A stretch of DNA of 64,000 bases from Mucilaginibacter inviolabilis. Its GTDB lineage: Bacteria > Bacteroidota > Bacteroidia > Sphingobacteriales > Sphingobacteriaceae. Below the pieces are notes generated by a model. It was given only the letters and a program-made list of their open reading frames with translations. It ran no database searches and was not told where the DNA came from. The DNA is taken from assembly GCF_011089895.1 (NCBI RefSeq), contig NZ_JAANAT010000001.1:620001-684000 (forward strand), written 5' to 3'. A program made the position numbers and the translations under genes. Shown in pieces: positions 51,597 to 60,493 of this stretch (positions within the stretch are counted from its first letter, which is position 1; each line of letters starts with the position of its first letter).

Positions 51597-51616
51597 AACT
51601 ATACAAAGATAAATGA

Positions 51617-52060
51617 TTATTTTCTGTTTGTCAAAAACGCCTTATAATTTACATTCCTAGTAAAAGGCTCCCAGCCATTTTCGGTTAGCCCCTTGATATC
51701 AAAATCTTGGATAACCTCATCTAAATTGCGTGCGATACTCATTTGGTAAAGTCGGGTGCGAGCAGCATTACTGCCTTGAGCAAAAATCAGGTGATTCCCG
51801 TGCTTATTGCAAAAATCATGAATGGAATGTGCTACAGTTGCCAGAACCTTATCCCTGTCTTCGTTATTACTGGTTACTACATCATCGATATCGCCATTTT
51901 CAGTGACATCACCAAAAGCCAAGTTATAAATCAAGAAAGGCCGGTCCTGAACAACGGTAAAGGTGATCATTTTTTTGATTTGTCCGTTGGGACCCTCGCT
52001 ATAAAACTCATAATAGGTAAAATCTTCACTTGGAGTATATTCGTATTGTGGGAGGTTCAT
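51617..52060 (-). CDS. DUF6934 protein
   Basis: A 147-residue protein with the DUF6934 pattern: SEGPNGQIKKMITFTVV, FLIYNLAFGD, NNEDRDKVLATVAHSIHDFC, SNAARTRLYQMSIARNLDEV, and terminal YKAFLTNRK. These proteins often occur near mobile elements in Bacteroidota; activity unknown. Located beside the integrase. Confidence 0.8.
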   Translation of the reverse strand: MNLPQYEYTPSEDFTYYEFYSEGPNGQIKKMITFTVVQDRPFLIYNLAFGDVTENGDIDDVVTSNNEDRDKVLATVAHSIHDFCNKHGNHLIFAQGSNAARTRLYQMSIARNLDEVIQDFDIKGLTENGWEPFTRNVNYKAFLTNRK

Positions 52061-52133
52061 AAAATATCTAAAAGTTCAAAAATATAGAATTGCTTTCAGT
52101 TCGCGTTTTAAAGAGGGATAAGATTAACATAAA

Positions 52134-52143
52134 TGCGCCCACC
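52134..52143. repeat. possible attachment-site repeat of the tRNA 3' end
   Basis: TGCGCCCACC here equals the complement of the tRNA 3' end at 53731-53740. The two copies flank the integrase gene as direct repeats. Confidence 0.4.
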
Positions 52144-52190
52144 GAAATGAACGCATTATGCTTGACTAAATAAGATTTCATATCCTCATT

Positions 52191-53534
52191 TTATGACGCT
52201 ATTGCCAATTCATTTGATTCAGCGTTTACTTCTAATGGCAATTCAATGCCGTCACCGGTCTGTTCAAGTGCAGCCCGGTCGTAATCAGCAAGAAGTGCAA
52301 TTACTTTGGCCTGAACCTCGTCAATAATATCCCAATTTTTGGCGACATAAATATCGGTCACACGGTTTGACTGATCCTTGTGGTTCATGGCAAGGCCCAC
52401 GTCATCCATACTGAAACGGCACCGGTTCCTTGCAAAATCGCCAAAGGCATGACGCGCATCGTAAAACTCTGCGTCTTTGTGGCCAAGTTCAGCGCCGATT
52501 TTTTTCATGCCACAAGACAGCGCATAATCCAGACTGTTATGGTCAACATAACGCGACTGCAAAGTTCCCGCATATTTCATATAAAGGGGGCGGGCTTCTT
52601 CAGGTATAAAAATGCTGATGAATGCCTGGTCACGCCTGCGGCTGACTGTTTTAGAACGGTTATAATCAATTCGCTTATCGGACGCTTTTGCAGGCTGCAA
52701 CTTATACATATCTACTGCATTCATACCGCACATATAGAAGCTCAGCATAAAAAGGTCGCGGGCGAGTTCTATACGTGAGCCCGGTTTAGCTTTAAAGTCC
52801 CTGATCGCAATAACCTGTTTAATAGATAATTTTGGTTTGTCGGTCGGCAACGTCTGGGGAAGTTTATATTTCTTGAAGGGATAATGTTTCACAATGATCA
52901 CTTCCTCATCTTCATCATTGTAAAAATTCTTGATCGTATTGAACAGCACCCGCAGATCGCGCATGTGATTATGCAAGCCGTTTACCGTCATGCCTTTTAC
53001 TTTCCGGATACGAGGTCGCTGAAACTGATCCGGGCGGATCTGTACTCGTGGTTTGCACAGGAACTCTTCATACTTTTGAAGCATGTTGGCCCGGATATCT
53101 GTTATACGAATGTCTTCAGTTCCAAAAAAGTCGATGAGGCCATTAATGACAACTTTCATATTCTTGGCACTTCCTTCGCGGTGAAGTTTTTTCAGCTCCT
53201 CCATGCGTTTACGACCGAACTCAACAACATTGATATCTTCGGCCTTAATCTCATCTTTTCCGGTAAGTTCATCAGCCAGTTTAGATACCGAAAACGCGCT
53301 CAGCTTGATACCGAGTTCACCGACCTTTTTTCTGTATTCGGTTAATACTGGCTGAAGCATCGCCAGCAATCCTGTGTCTTTGATCTGGTTCTTTTTCCAG
53401 ATTTGTTTAGCATTAACGAAATGGGGAGTTTCGATGTAGGTTGAACGACCATCTTTGTTCACCCTGATTTTTACATTCCATGTGCCATCCTTTTTTTTCT
53501 GACTGGGAATGATAACGGCATTTACTGTAGCCAT
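52191..53534 (-). CDS. site-specific tyrosine recombinase (integrase)
   Basis: A 447-residue Bacteroidota-type integrase: N-terminal arm-binding domain (IRVNKDGRSTYIETPHFVNA), SAM-like core-binding domain (ITDIRANMLQKYEEFLCKP), and catalytic domain with LFMLSFYMCGMNAVDMYKLQ, SKTVSRRRDQAFISIF, YDARHAFGDFARNR, and the nucleophile-Tyr region VTDIYVAKNW. The Arg of the first box is not in its usual position (CGMN subtype). Its 5' end faces a tRNA 197 bp away. A decayed relative lies at 38620. Confidence 0.92.
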   Translation of the reverse strand: MATVNAVIIPSQKKKDGTWNVKIRVNKDGRSTYIETPHFVNAKQIWKKNQIKDTGLLAMLQPVLTEYRKKVGELGIKLSAFSVSKLADELTGKDEIKAEDINVVEFGRKRMEELKKLHREGSAKNMKVVINGLIDFFGTEDIRITDIRANMLQKYEEFLCKPRVQIRPDQFQRPRIRKVKGMTVNGLHNHMRDLRVLFNTIKNFYNDEDEEVIIVKHYPFKKYKLPQTLPTDKPKLSIKQVIAIRDFKAKPGSRIELARDLFMLSFYMCGMNAVDMYKLQPAKASDKRIDYNRSKTVSRRRDQAFISIFIPEEARPLYMKYAGTLQSRYVDHNSLDYALSCGMKKIGAELGHKDAEFYDARHAFGDFARNRCRFSMDDVGLAMNHKDQSNRVTDIYVAKNWDIIDEVQAKVIALLADYDRAALEQTGDGIELPLEVNAESNELAIAS

Positions 53535-53730
53535 GATCTTTGACTTTAAAGGCCCTCAAAACTGATAAATTCCGTTATCAATTATTTATCAATTTTTTTG
53601 AACCGAATTCGACAAATTTTATTGCTGAATTGCAAAGACACCCGACCGGGTTACCTAAAAAAGAATTAGCACAAATATAGGCTTTTTTTAAAAAGCAGGT
53701 CATTTTCTTTCAAAAATAACCTGCTCTAAG

Positions 53731-53804
53731 TGCGCCCACCTGGGCTCGAACCAGGGACCAAGAGATTATGAGTCTCCTACTCTAACCGACTGAGCTATAG
53801 GCGC
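53731..53804 (-). tRNA. tRNA with anticodon CAT (elongator Met or Ile2)
   Basis: A 74-base cloverleaf on the minus strand: acceptor GCGCCTA pairs with TGGGCGC, D-arm GCTC/GAGT, anticodon stem GGAGA/TCTCT around CTCATAA, T-stem CCTGG/CCAGG with TTCGAGC loop, discriminator A, no encoded CCA. Whether it carries Met or lysidine-modified Ile cannot be told from the sequence. Confidence 0.93.
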
Positions 53805-53926
53805 TTACGGTTTTTTTGACGACCAAAAATCGTCATTTTTTTGGTTGATTTTTCACTTTTTTCAAAAAATTGACAATTTTTAAATTATCAATTTTCTTAA
53901 GGTCAAAATCGCCCTTTTTTACTACC

Positions 53927-53986
53927 TGCACCTAATAGAGCAGAGGATTATGAGTCTTCTACTCTAACCGACTGAGCTATAGGCGC
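53927..53986 (-). pseudogene. tRNA(CAT)-like relic without T-arm
   Basis: The first 41 bases match the intact tRNA at 53731-53804 with one change. The anticodon loop CTCATAA is kept, and the acceptor stem is still complementary (GCGCCTA / TAGGTGC). The variable and T-arm region is replaced by a short segment, giving a 60-base tRNA-like sequence with an A-C mismatch in the anticodon stem. Confidence 0.8.
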
Positions 53987-54050
53987 GGTTATTTGTTTTT
54001 GTTTGCGGGTGCAATTTTACATATTTGCTGTCAAATTACAAAACTCTTTT

Positions 54051-54680
54051 ATGGAAAACATTAAAAATATCATCTTCGATTACGGTAACGTTATATTCAG
54101 TCTTGACTTTTTACGGGGGCAGGCAGCTTGGAAAGAGTTGGGTATCAATAATGCCGCGGATTTTTTTGGACATAAACAACAGGATGAAATTTTTGATAAA
54201 TTTGATAGGGGAGAAGTTACTGCCGATCAATTTAGAGCCTATATCAGGCAAAAAACAGGTAACCCAGAACTCACCGATGATCAAATTAATGCAGCCTGGA
54301 ACAGTATGTTACTTGGAATTGAACCAGGTAATCATGAACTACTGTTGAGTTTAAAGGGTAAGTACCGTACATTTTTGTTAAGTAATATCAACGAGATCCA
54401 TTACGGATATATCATGAACTATCTGAAAACTGACTTCGGATTTGATAGTAATGATCATATTTTCGAAAAAACATACTATTCTCATTTAATAGGTAAACGT
54501 AAACCCGAACCAGCAATTTTTGAGATGGTATTAAACGAAAATAATCTTAATCCTTCCGAAACATTATTTATTGATGATAGTCCTCAGCACTTAGCGACTG
54601 CACAAAAACTGGGTATACAAACTTTCTTAATGACTGCTCCGGATACTTTACAACAATTTTTTAAAAGGGAAAAACTATAA
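54051..54680 (+). CDS. HAD-family hydrolase (YihX-like)
   Basis: A 209-residue haloacid dehalogenase-like phosphatase: motif I IIFDYGNVIF (Asp nucleophile), motif II LLSNINEIH, motif III Lys in LIGKRKPEPAIF, and motif IV LFIDDSPQHL. The ATG at 54051 is chosen because it precedes motif I at the normal distance. Substrate likely a sugar phosphate (family inference). Confidence 0.9.
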   Translation: MENIKNIIFDYGNVIFSLDFLRGQAAWKELGINNAADFFGHKQQDEIFDKFDRGEVTADQFRAYIRQKTGNPELTDDQINAAWNSMLLGIEPGNHELLLSLKGKYRTFLLSNINEIHYGYIMNYLKTDFGFDSNDHIFEKTYYSHLIGKRKPEPAIFEMVLNENNLNPSETLFIDDSPQHLATAQKLGIQTFLMTAPDTLQQFFKREKL

Positions 54681-54709
54681 TCTGCCAACTTTTAATAAAT
54701 AATCGGGAA

Positions 54710-55618
54710 CTAAGTTTTGACGATAGCTTTTAGTATTAACTCTATAAAGTGATCCATTACATTAAGGGGATCATTACTGAACTGGTTTGTTGAACGGTTA
54801 GCAAGAATAACATTAAATGAAAGTGCTTGATGCCCCAGGCAAGCGGCAAGGCCATATATTCCGGCGGTTTCCATTTCCAGGTTAGTAATTGAAGAACCGC
54901 TTGAGCTTTTAAAGGACGAAAGCATGGGCAGAAGATTTGGCGTTGATGATTTTGCCCGTACCTGCCTGCCCTGAGGTGAATAAAAACCCGGAGCAGTGAA
55001 TGTTATACCGTGTGAAGCTATATGTTCGAATTGTTTGAGTAATTTTTTCCCTGCGGATGCATAGTAGGATTTAAGATCAAAGCGTGAAATAAGGGTTTCT
55101 TGGAATTCTTTTAAAAGTTTCTCGTCGCTATCACTTAACTCATGTTCGTAAAAATGCATAAGCGCGTCTAAACCAAAAGCACCGGATGATATCAGCAAAC
55201 TATCAATAGGAATGTTAGGTTGCAATGCACCCGAAGTACCAATACGGATAATATTAAGACTACGAAGTTGGGGATGGATAGTGCGCGTATTAAGATCAAT
55301 ATTTACAAGGGCATCTAGTTCATTTAAAACAATATCTATATTATCAGTGCCTATGCCCGTTGAAATAACCGAGAGTCGTTTGCTACCTATACTACCGGTA
55401 TGGGTAATAAATTCACGTTTACCTTTTTTTAATTCTATTTGATCAAAAAAGCGACTAACCCTGGGTACTCTATCTTGGTCGCCAACTAAAATAATGGTAT
55501 CGCTTATATCTTCCGGGAGCAGGTTTAAATGATATATGCTACCATCATTATTTAAAATAAGATCGGTTTCTGAAATTCTTTCCACTTGGTTTGTTATTGG
55601 TTGATTAAAATTAATCAA
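54710..55618 (-). CDS. nucleoside phosphorylase
   Basis: A 302-residue PNP/UDP-phosphorylase family protein: IILVGDQDRVPRVSRFF, IIRIGTSGALQPNIPIDSLL, and NLEMETAGIYGLAACLGHQA. It cleaves a nucleoside with phosphate; the base specificity cannot be assigned. The gene is convergent with the HAD gene. Confidence 0.88.
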   Translation of the reverse strand: MINFNQPITNQVERISETDLILNNDGSIYHLNLLPEDISDTIILVGDQDRVPRVSRFFDQIELKKGKREFITHTGSIGSKRLSVISTGIGTDNIDIVLNELDALVNIDLNTRTIHPQLRSLNIIRIGTSGALQPNIPIDSLLISSGAFGLDALMHFYEHELSDSDEKLLKEFQETLISRFDLKSYYASAGKKLLKQFEHIASHGITFTAPGFYSPQGRQVRAKSSTPNLLPMLSSFKSSSGSSITNLEMETAGIYGLAACLGHQALSFNVILANRSTNQFSNDPLNVMDHFIELILKAIVKT

Positions 55619-55824
55619 ATAAAATCAATAGAAGTTTCTGCGGCATTAACGTGAATCTATATTAGTTGATTAGATAATTCTTAGTTATTATTATTGTTAA
55701 TGAACAGTTAATCTAAATGAAATATCATTGGAGCAATTTTGGAATAATTTTTAACTCGAGTTATACTATCTTAATAAAGTATATCATCGTAAATTGCTGA
55801 ACGAATAACAACTCCATAATAAAT

Positions 55825-56916
55825 ATGAAAACCCTTTTAAGTGTACTTTTGATGCTGATTTTGCCTCTGCACCAGTGGAGTGATGGTGATGACAATGTGC
55901 CTATGAATAAAATACAGGTAATAGGATCTCATAATAGCTATAAGGAGGCTATTTATCCAACCTTATTTAAAGCTTTTCAAAAACAAAATCCTGAAGCCGC
56001 AGAAAAGATCGATTATGAGCATATTGGTTTATCAGATCAGTTGGACATGGGGCTTCTAAATTTAGAAATTGATGTTTATGCCGATTCAAAAGGGGGAAAG
56101 TATGCGCACCCGAAGGGTTTGGATTGGGTGAAAGATCAACCTCCATTTGATCCTGAAGGTGAAATGAAACAACCCGGTTTTAAAGTATTTCATATTATTG
56201 ATCTCGATTTTCGCAGTCATTGTTTAACTTTTAAAGATGGTTTAAAACAGTTAAAAACATGGTCGGATGCGCATCCAGACCATAACCCCATTTTTATTAC
56301 CCTGGAGCCTAAGGATGAAACTCCCAAAGATCCGAACCGGACTGCTCCGGAAAAGCTCACTGAACAAACTCTTGACGAATTAGACAACAATATCAGGGAA
56401 GGCTTAGGCAATAGCCTGATAACTCCTGACATGATCAGAGGTAAATATGCCACATTAGAAAGTGCCGTATTGCATGGTAACTGGCCAAAATTAAAAGCAG
56501 CGCGTGGGAAATTTGTATTCATAATGGATAACACCAAGGAAGATAGGGATTTGTACATCAAAGGCCATCCATCCTTGAAAGGCAGGGTTTTGTTTACCAA
56601 TACTGATCCTGGCAATCCTGAGGCTGCCATGATGATCAGGAATAATCCAAAGGACCCTGCAATAAAAGAATTGGTTAAAAAAGGTTATATTATCCGTACC
56701 CGTGCCGATTCAGACACCGAGCAGGCCCGTGCAAATGATAAAAGTGATTTTATTGCAGCCTGCAATTCCGGGGCTCAGATTATAACTACTGATTATTATT
56801 TAAAGAGCACTCATTTTAAATCTGATTACGTAGTGAATTTTGAAGAAGGAAATAAATATTTTCGATTAAACCCCGCATTCAATAATACCATACAGAACAG
56901 TGGCACAGGAAAGTAA
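55825..56916 (+). CDS. secreted Ca2+-dependent phosphoinositide phospholipase C-like protein
   Basis: A 363-residue PI-PLC-like TIM-barrel enzyme with an N-terminal signal segment (about 1-19). Seen: IQVIGSHNSYK (catalytic His), LLNLEIDVYADSKGG (metal Glu/Asp), KVFHIIDLDFRSHC (second His-region), and IFITLEPKDE. It would cleave inositol phospholipids or glycerophosphodiesters outside the cytoplasm. The start of the gene is set by the signal sequence. It may work with the esterase and SGNH hydrolase encoded next. Confidence 0.88.
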   Translation: MKTLLSVLLMLILPLHQWSDGDDNVPMNKIQVIGSHNSYKEAIYPTLFKAFQKQNPEAAEKIDYEHIGLSDQLDMGLLNLEIDVYADSKGGKYAHPKGLDWVKDQPPFDPEGEMKQPGFKVFHIIDLDFRSHCLTFKDGLKQLKTWSDAHPDHNPIFITLEPKDETPKDPNRTAPEKLTEQTLDELDNNIREGLGNSLITPDMIRGKYATLESAVLHGNWPKLKAARGKFVFIMDNTKEDRDLYIKGHPSLKGRVLFTNTDPGNPEAAMMIRNNPKDPAIKELVKKGYIIRTRADSDTEQARANDKSDFIAACNSGAQIITTDYYLKSTHFKSDYVVNFEEGNKYFRLNPAFNNTIQNSGTGK

Positions 56917-57035
56917 AGCAGAATTACAATAACCACTTTATTCTGGATCAAATAATAAATGAGGTGCAATATTTCGGCATATCTTGGCATTTAGCTGTAA
57001 TTTTATACTTTTATCCCTATATTATAGCTAAGTGT

Positions 57036-57647
57036 ATGTATTGGTACGAAGAAGAGGTTAAAGGACTTGAGAAAGAAAGGTTGAAATTGATATATGAACC
57101 CTCAACGTTGTTTTATGGAAGTTCATCGATAAGGTTATGGGATACATTATTTGATGATTTTAAACCATTTAAGCCAGCCAATTTAGGTTTTGGAGGTTCA
57201 ACGCTTGCTGCCTGCTCCTGGTTTTTTGACCGCATTGTTGCCCCTTATGATGCTAAATCTATTGTTGTATATGCAGGTGACAATGATTTAGGTGATGGAA
57301 GACACCCCGAAGAAATATTTATTTTTTTTGAACAACTCGCTAATCAAATAGCACAAAGATTTGATGCTATCCCTTGTTATTATGTATCCATTAAACCCAG
57401 TATAGCACGCTGGGATCTCATTAATTCGCTTAGGTATACCAATAATATTATCGAGAATGAGATTATCAAACGGGATGACAACTGGAAATTTATCAACATT
57501 TATAACAAAATGCTGAATAAGGATGGATATCCTGACAAAGAATATTTTCAGACAGATGGCCTGCATTTAAGCAAAAAGGGATATGCGCTTTGGAAACAAG
57601 CTATCTACGCGCGGCTTTCGGAGAATTTTCACGCAGAATTAATATAA
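57036..57647 (+). CDS. SGNH/GDSL-family hydrolase
   Basis: A 203-residue hydrolase: block I FYGSSSIRLWD with Ser nucleophile, block II FGGSTLAACSWF, block III VYAGDNDLGDG, block V FQTDGLHLSKKGY (Asp-x-x-His). The ATG at 57036 is preferred over a GTG at 56964, since the added N terminus is hydrophobic but unlike the family. Likely an esterase/lipase or acetyl esterase. Confidence 0.85.
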   Translation: MYWYEEEVKGLEKERLKLIYEPSTLFYGSSSIRLWDTLFDDFKPFKPANLGFGGSTLAACSWFFDRIVAPYDAKSIVVYAGDNDLGDGRHPEEIFIFFEQLANQIAQRFDAIPCYYVSIKPSIARWDLINSLRYTNNIIENEIIKRDDNWKFINIYNKMLNKDGYPDKEYFQTDGLHLSKKGYALWKQAIYARLSENFHAELI

Positions 57648-57679
57648 ATATCACAACATAGAGGCATCTTGCATATAGT

Positions 57680-58408
57680 ATGAACAGAGAATACACGCGA
57701 TGGTATAGCCCGGTTCTTCAGAAAAATATGGAGATGCTGATATTTGGCTATAGCGGCGCCTCTGTTCTGTTTTTTCCTGCAAGAATGGGGCGGTTTTATG
57801 ATTACGAAAACTGGCGTGTAATCGAATCACTACGTCATAAAATCGAAAATGGCTATATTCAGGTTTACTGCGTTGATAGTTGCGATACTGAAAGTTTTTA
57901 TAGCTCAGGGTTTCATCCCTCGGTAAAAATATTAAGGCATATACAATATGAGCAGTACATCCTCGAAGAAGTTGTACCGTATATAGATGTTAAAAACCCC
58001 AATTCATTTAAAATTGTGGCGGGTTGTAGTTTGGGAGCTTATCATGCGGTAAATATATCATTAAGACATCCGGGTATATTTAATAAAGTAGTAGCCATGA
58101 GTGGCAGGTATGATCTTGCAACCAAAATTGGGCATTATGAAGATTTGTTAGAAGGCTATTGGGATGAGAATGTTTATTTTAATATGCCATTGCAGTATAT
58201 TCCCAATTTAACAGATGAAAGTGAGCTGAAAATGCTAAGGCAACTGTGCATAGTTTTAGCAGTAGGGAAGGAGGATGTTTTGTTGGATAACAATTACACA
58301 TTAAGTAATTTATTAACAGAGAAAGGTATTAATAATTCCTTATATCTCTGGGATAACGAAGCCCATCAAGCTCGTGCATGGCGCCAAATGGTAATTAATT
58401 ACTTATAA
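57680..58408 (+). CDS. alpha/beta-hydrolase esterase
   Basis: A 242-residue putative esterase (D/S-formylglutathione-hydrolase type): nucleophile elbow IVAGCSLGAYHAVN, acid region VLAVGKEDVLLDN, and His in WDNEAHQARAWR. No signal peptide is seen, so cytoplasmic. It follows the SGNH gene after 32 bp; both may act on the same class of ester. Confidence 0.85.
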   Translation: MNREYTRWYSPVLQKNMEMLIFGYSGASVLFFPARMGRFYDYENWRVIESLRHKIENGYIQVYCVDSCDTESFYSSGFHPSVKILRHIQYEQYILEEVVPYIDVKNPNSFKIVAGCSLGAYHAVNISLRHPGIFNKVVAMSGRYDLATKIGHYEDLLEGYWDENVYFNMPLQYIPNLTDESELKMLRQLCIVLAVGKEDVLLDNNYTLSNLLTEKGINNSLYLWDNEAHQARAWRQMVINYL

Positions 58409-58586
58409 GGAGGGCAAAACTCAATCAAACAACTTTACCCTAAGCCATCGTAGCCTAAATAAAGTGCGTATTGCATTAATGTATAAATATGCCAATATAA
58501 TACCCTATTATGTTGTAATAAATTTACACTTTTGCCTATCAAGGTATTTCTTAATTAATTTAGGCTGTTAGTAAACGTCGTCCGTT

Positions 58587-59126
58587 GTGAGTACACAGGA
58601 ACATATTCGTCGTATTCAGGTTAATGGAGATGAGGGAGCATTTAGTGAGCTTTATGCACTGCATGAACCCAGGCTCAATAAATTTGCCTATTCTTTCTTA
58701 GGCGATAGAGAAGTGGCGCAGGAGATTGTAAATGATGCCTTTTTGAAGATATGGACTGGTCGAGGAAACTTAGATAGGATAAAGAATTTACAGGTTTATT
58801 TATATGTATTGATAAAAAATGCCTGCCTGAACCATTTACGAAACACATCTACCCAGAAAATCAAGGAGCTGCAGCTTACTGAAACCTATTATTTCCGGCT
58901 ATCTGTTGATCCTTCTCACTTACTCATTAGCAAAGAATTGGAGGCAAGAGTTTTGAATGCGGTTAACCAATTGCCACCTCGTTGCAAATTAATATTCAAA
59001 ATGGTTAAAGAAGATGATCTCTCTTGTAATGAAGTAGCAACTATTCTCGGTCTCTCTAATAAAACCGTTTTTGCTCAGTTGGCTATTGCCCTTAAAAAAC
59101 TAGATGACACGCTTGCCGGAAAATAA
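58587..59126 (+). CDS. ECF-type RNA polymerase sigma factor (FecI-like)
   Basis: A 179-residue sigma-70 factor of the Bacteroidota SusC-linked type: FSELYALHEPRLNKFAYSFL, EIVNDAFLKIWTGRGNL, VLIKNACLNHLRN, and region 4 LPPRCKLIFKMVKEDDLSCNEVATILG. A GTG start is used. It is followed by the FecR-like anti-sigma gene and presumably controls the susCD pair behind it. Confidence 0.9.
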   Translation: MSTQEHIRRIQVNGDEGAFSELYALHEPRLNKFAYSFLGDREVAQEIVNDAFLKIWTGRGNLDRIKNLQVYLYVLIKNACLNHLRNTSTQKIKELQLTETYYFRLSVDPSHLLISKELEARVLNAVNQLPPRCKLIFKMVKEDDLSCNEVATILGLSNKTVFAQLAIALKKLDDTLAGK

Positions 59127-59219
59127 AATGTCGCCATCTGATAAATCTATTTTAATTTTTTTTAATTTCTTTTAGGAAAAAGTAGTAGTTGTGTGTCCTT
59201 AGGGAGTATACAATTATTT

Positions 59220-60308
59220 ATGGGCAAATCCAGGTTTATAGAGTTAATGGCTAAAAGTATGGGCAAAACTGCCACTGCCGAAGAATTAGCCGAACTTAAT
59301 ACATTTCTTGAGCAGTTTCCGGAATCAAAAAAAATGTACCAGGTTACTATGGCATTAAAAGGCAATGAAAAGCAACCTGATGCAATAAAACAAAAAGATA
59401 TCAGTACAAAGCTTGAGGAGCTTTGGTATAAGATAAAAAGCGCTGACGAAAATTCAGATACTTTTAATGGCACTAACAAAGTAAAGTCTTTATTTAAGTG
59501 GCAATGGGCTGCTGCTATTTTGGTATTAGGTATAGCAGGTGGCTTATTGTATACATGGAAACTTCGACAAGCAGATCAAGCTGCTAAGCTGGTTATGCAC
59601 GAAGTTAGGGTTCCTTATGGAACAACCAGAAAGTTGATCATGCCCGATGGAACCAAGATTATACTGAATGCCGGAAGTATACTTACCTATCCTGAAACAT
59701 TTGCAAAAAACACAAGAGATGTTAATCTTACCGGCGAAGGTTTTTTTGAAGTAACGCACAATGCCAAAAGGCCTTTCCTGGTGCATACCCATAAATTGAC
59801 CGTAAAAGTACTCGGAACGGTATTTAATGTTAAAGCTTATAATAACGACAGAAATATCGAAACTACTTTACTCAAAGGTAAAGTACAGGTTGAATTGGAA
59901 AATAATCCGGAGAAAGATATAGTCCTGTTGCCTAACGAAAAGCTATTAGTGGCTAACAGCCAACTTCAAACCCATGCACAGGCTGTCGGTATTAAAGAAG
60001 CAAAAATAGAATACCAGGTCATTACCCTTCCACCTGTTAAAGCCGATGAGATTAAAGAAACTGCCTGGCTTGACAATCGGATATTGTTCACCAATGAGCT
60101 TTTTGAAGATGTTGCTAAACAAATAGAACGAAAGTATAACGTGCAGATTGTGTTTGAAAACCAGGCTCTTGAAGCCGAGCAAATAAGTGGTTTGCTGGAT
60201 AAAGAGTCATTACAGGATGCTCTTCGGATCATAGAAGTAACAACCCCGTTCAACTACCGCATGGACGGAAATACAGTCTATCTGTCGAAAAAAGAGAAAC
60301 AAAATTAA
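59220..60308 (+). CDS. FecR-family anti-sigma/transmembrane sensor
   Basis: A 362-residue protein: cytoplasmic N terminus, a membrane helix near residues 90-110 (WAAAILVLGIAGGLLYTWKL), the FecR periplasmic domain (VPYGTTRKLIMPDGTKIILN; LTGEGFFEVTHNAKRPFLVH; LTVKVLGTVFNVKAYNND), and a C-terminal STN-interacting DUF4974-like domain (ENQALEAEQISGLLDKESLQ). It transduces a signal from the STN-SusC protein to the ECF sigma factor. The ATG at 59220 is preferred to a GTG at 59193. Confidence 0.92.
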   Translation: MGKSRFIELMAKSMGKTATAEELAELNTFLEQFPESKKMYQVTMALKGNEKQPDAIKQKDISTKLEELWYKIKSADENSDTFNGTNKVKSLFKWQWAAAILVLGIAGGLLYTWKLRQADQAAKLVMHEVRVPYGTTRKLIMPDGTKIILNAGSILTYPETFAKNTRDVNLTGEGFFEVTHNAKRPFLVHTHKLTVKVLGTVFNVKAYNNDRNIETTLLKGKVQVELENNPEKDIVLLPNEKLLVANSQLQTHAQAVGIKEAKIEYQVITLPPVKADEIKETAWLDNRILFTNELFEDVAKQIERKYNVQIVFENQALEAEQISGLLDKESLQDALRIIEVTTPFNYRMDGNTVYLSKKEKQN

Positions 60309-60493
60309 TTTAACTAACCCCTAAAACTAACGCGTATGACATTGAAACATTACTTATCAGATTCCTGACATCCAAAATAAACAAGGGAAGAGCTGGCACT
60401 CCTCCCTGTAAAAACAAATCGGATTTTTATTAACAAGAGTAAGATGTTGTAACACAGGACTTACTCTATCCATTAATTTTCAAAACAAATGTA
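60309..60493. other. leader between fecR-like and susC-like genes
   Basis: A 185-bp region with a 10-codon reading frame (MTLKHYLSDS) and a GGGAAGAG/CTCCTCCC-type hairpin at about 60384-60407. Similar leaders commonly precede SusC genes; no further gene is supported. Confidence 0.45.
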
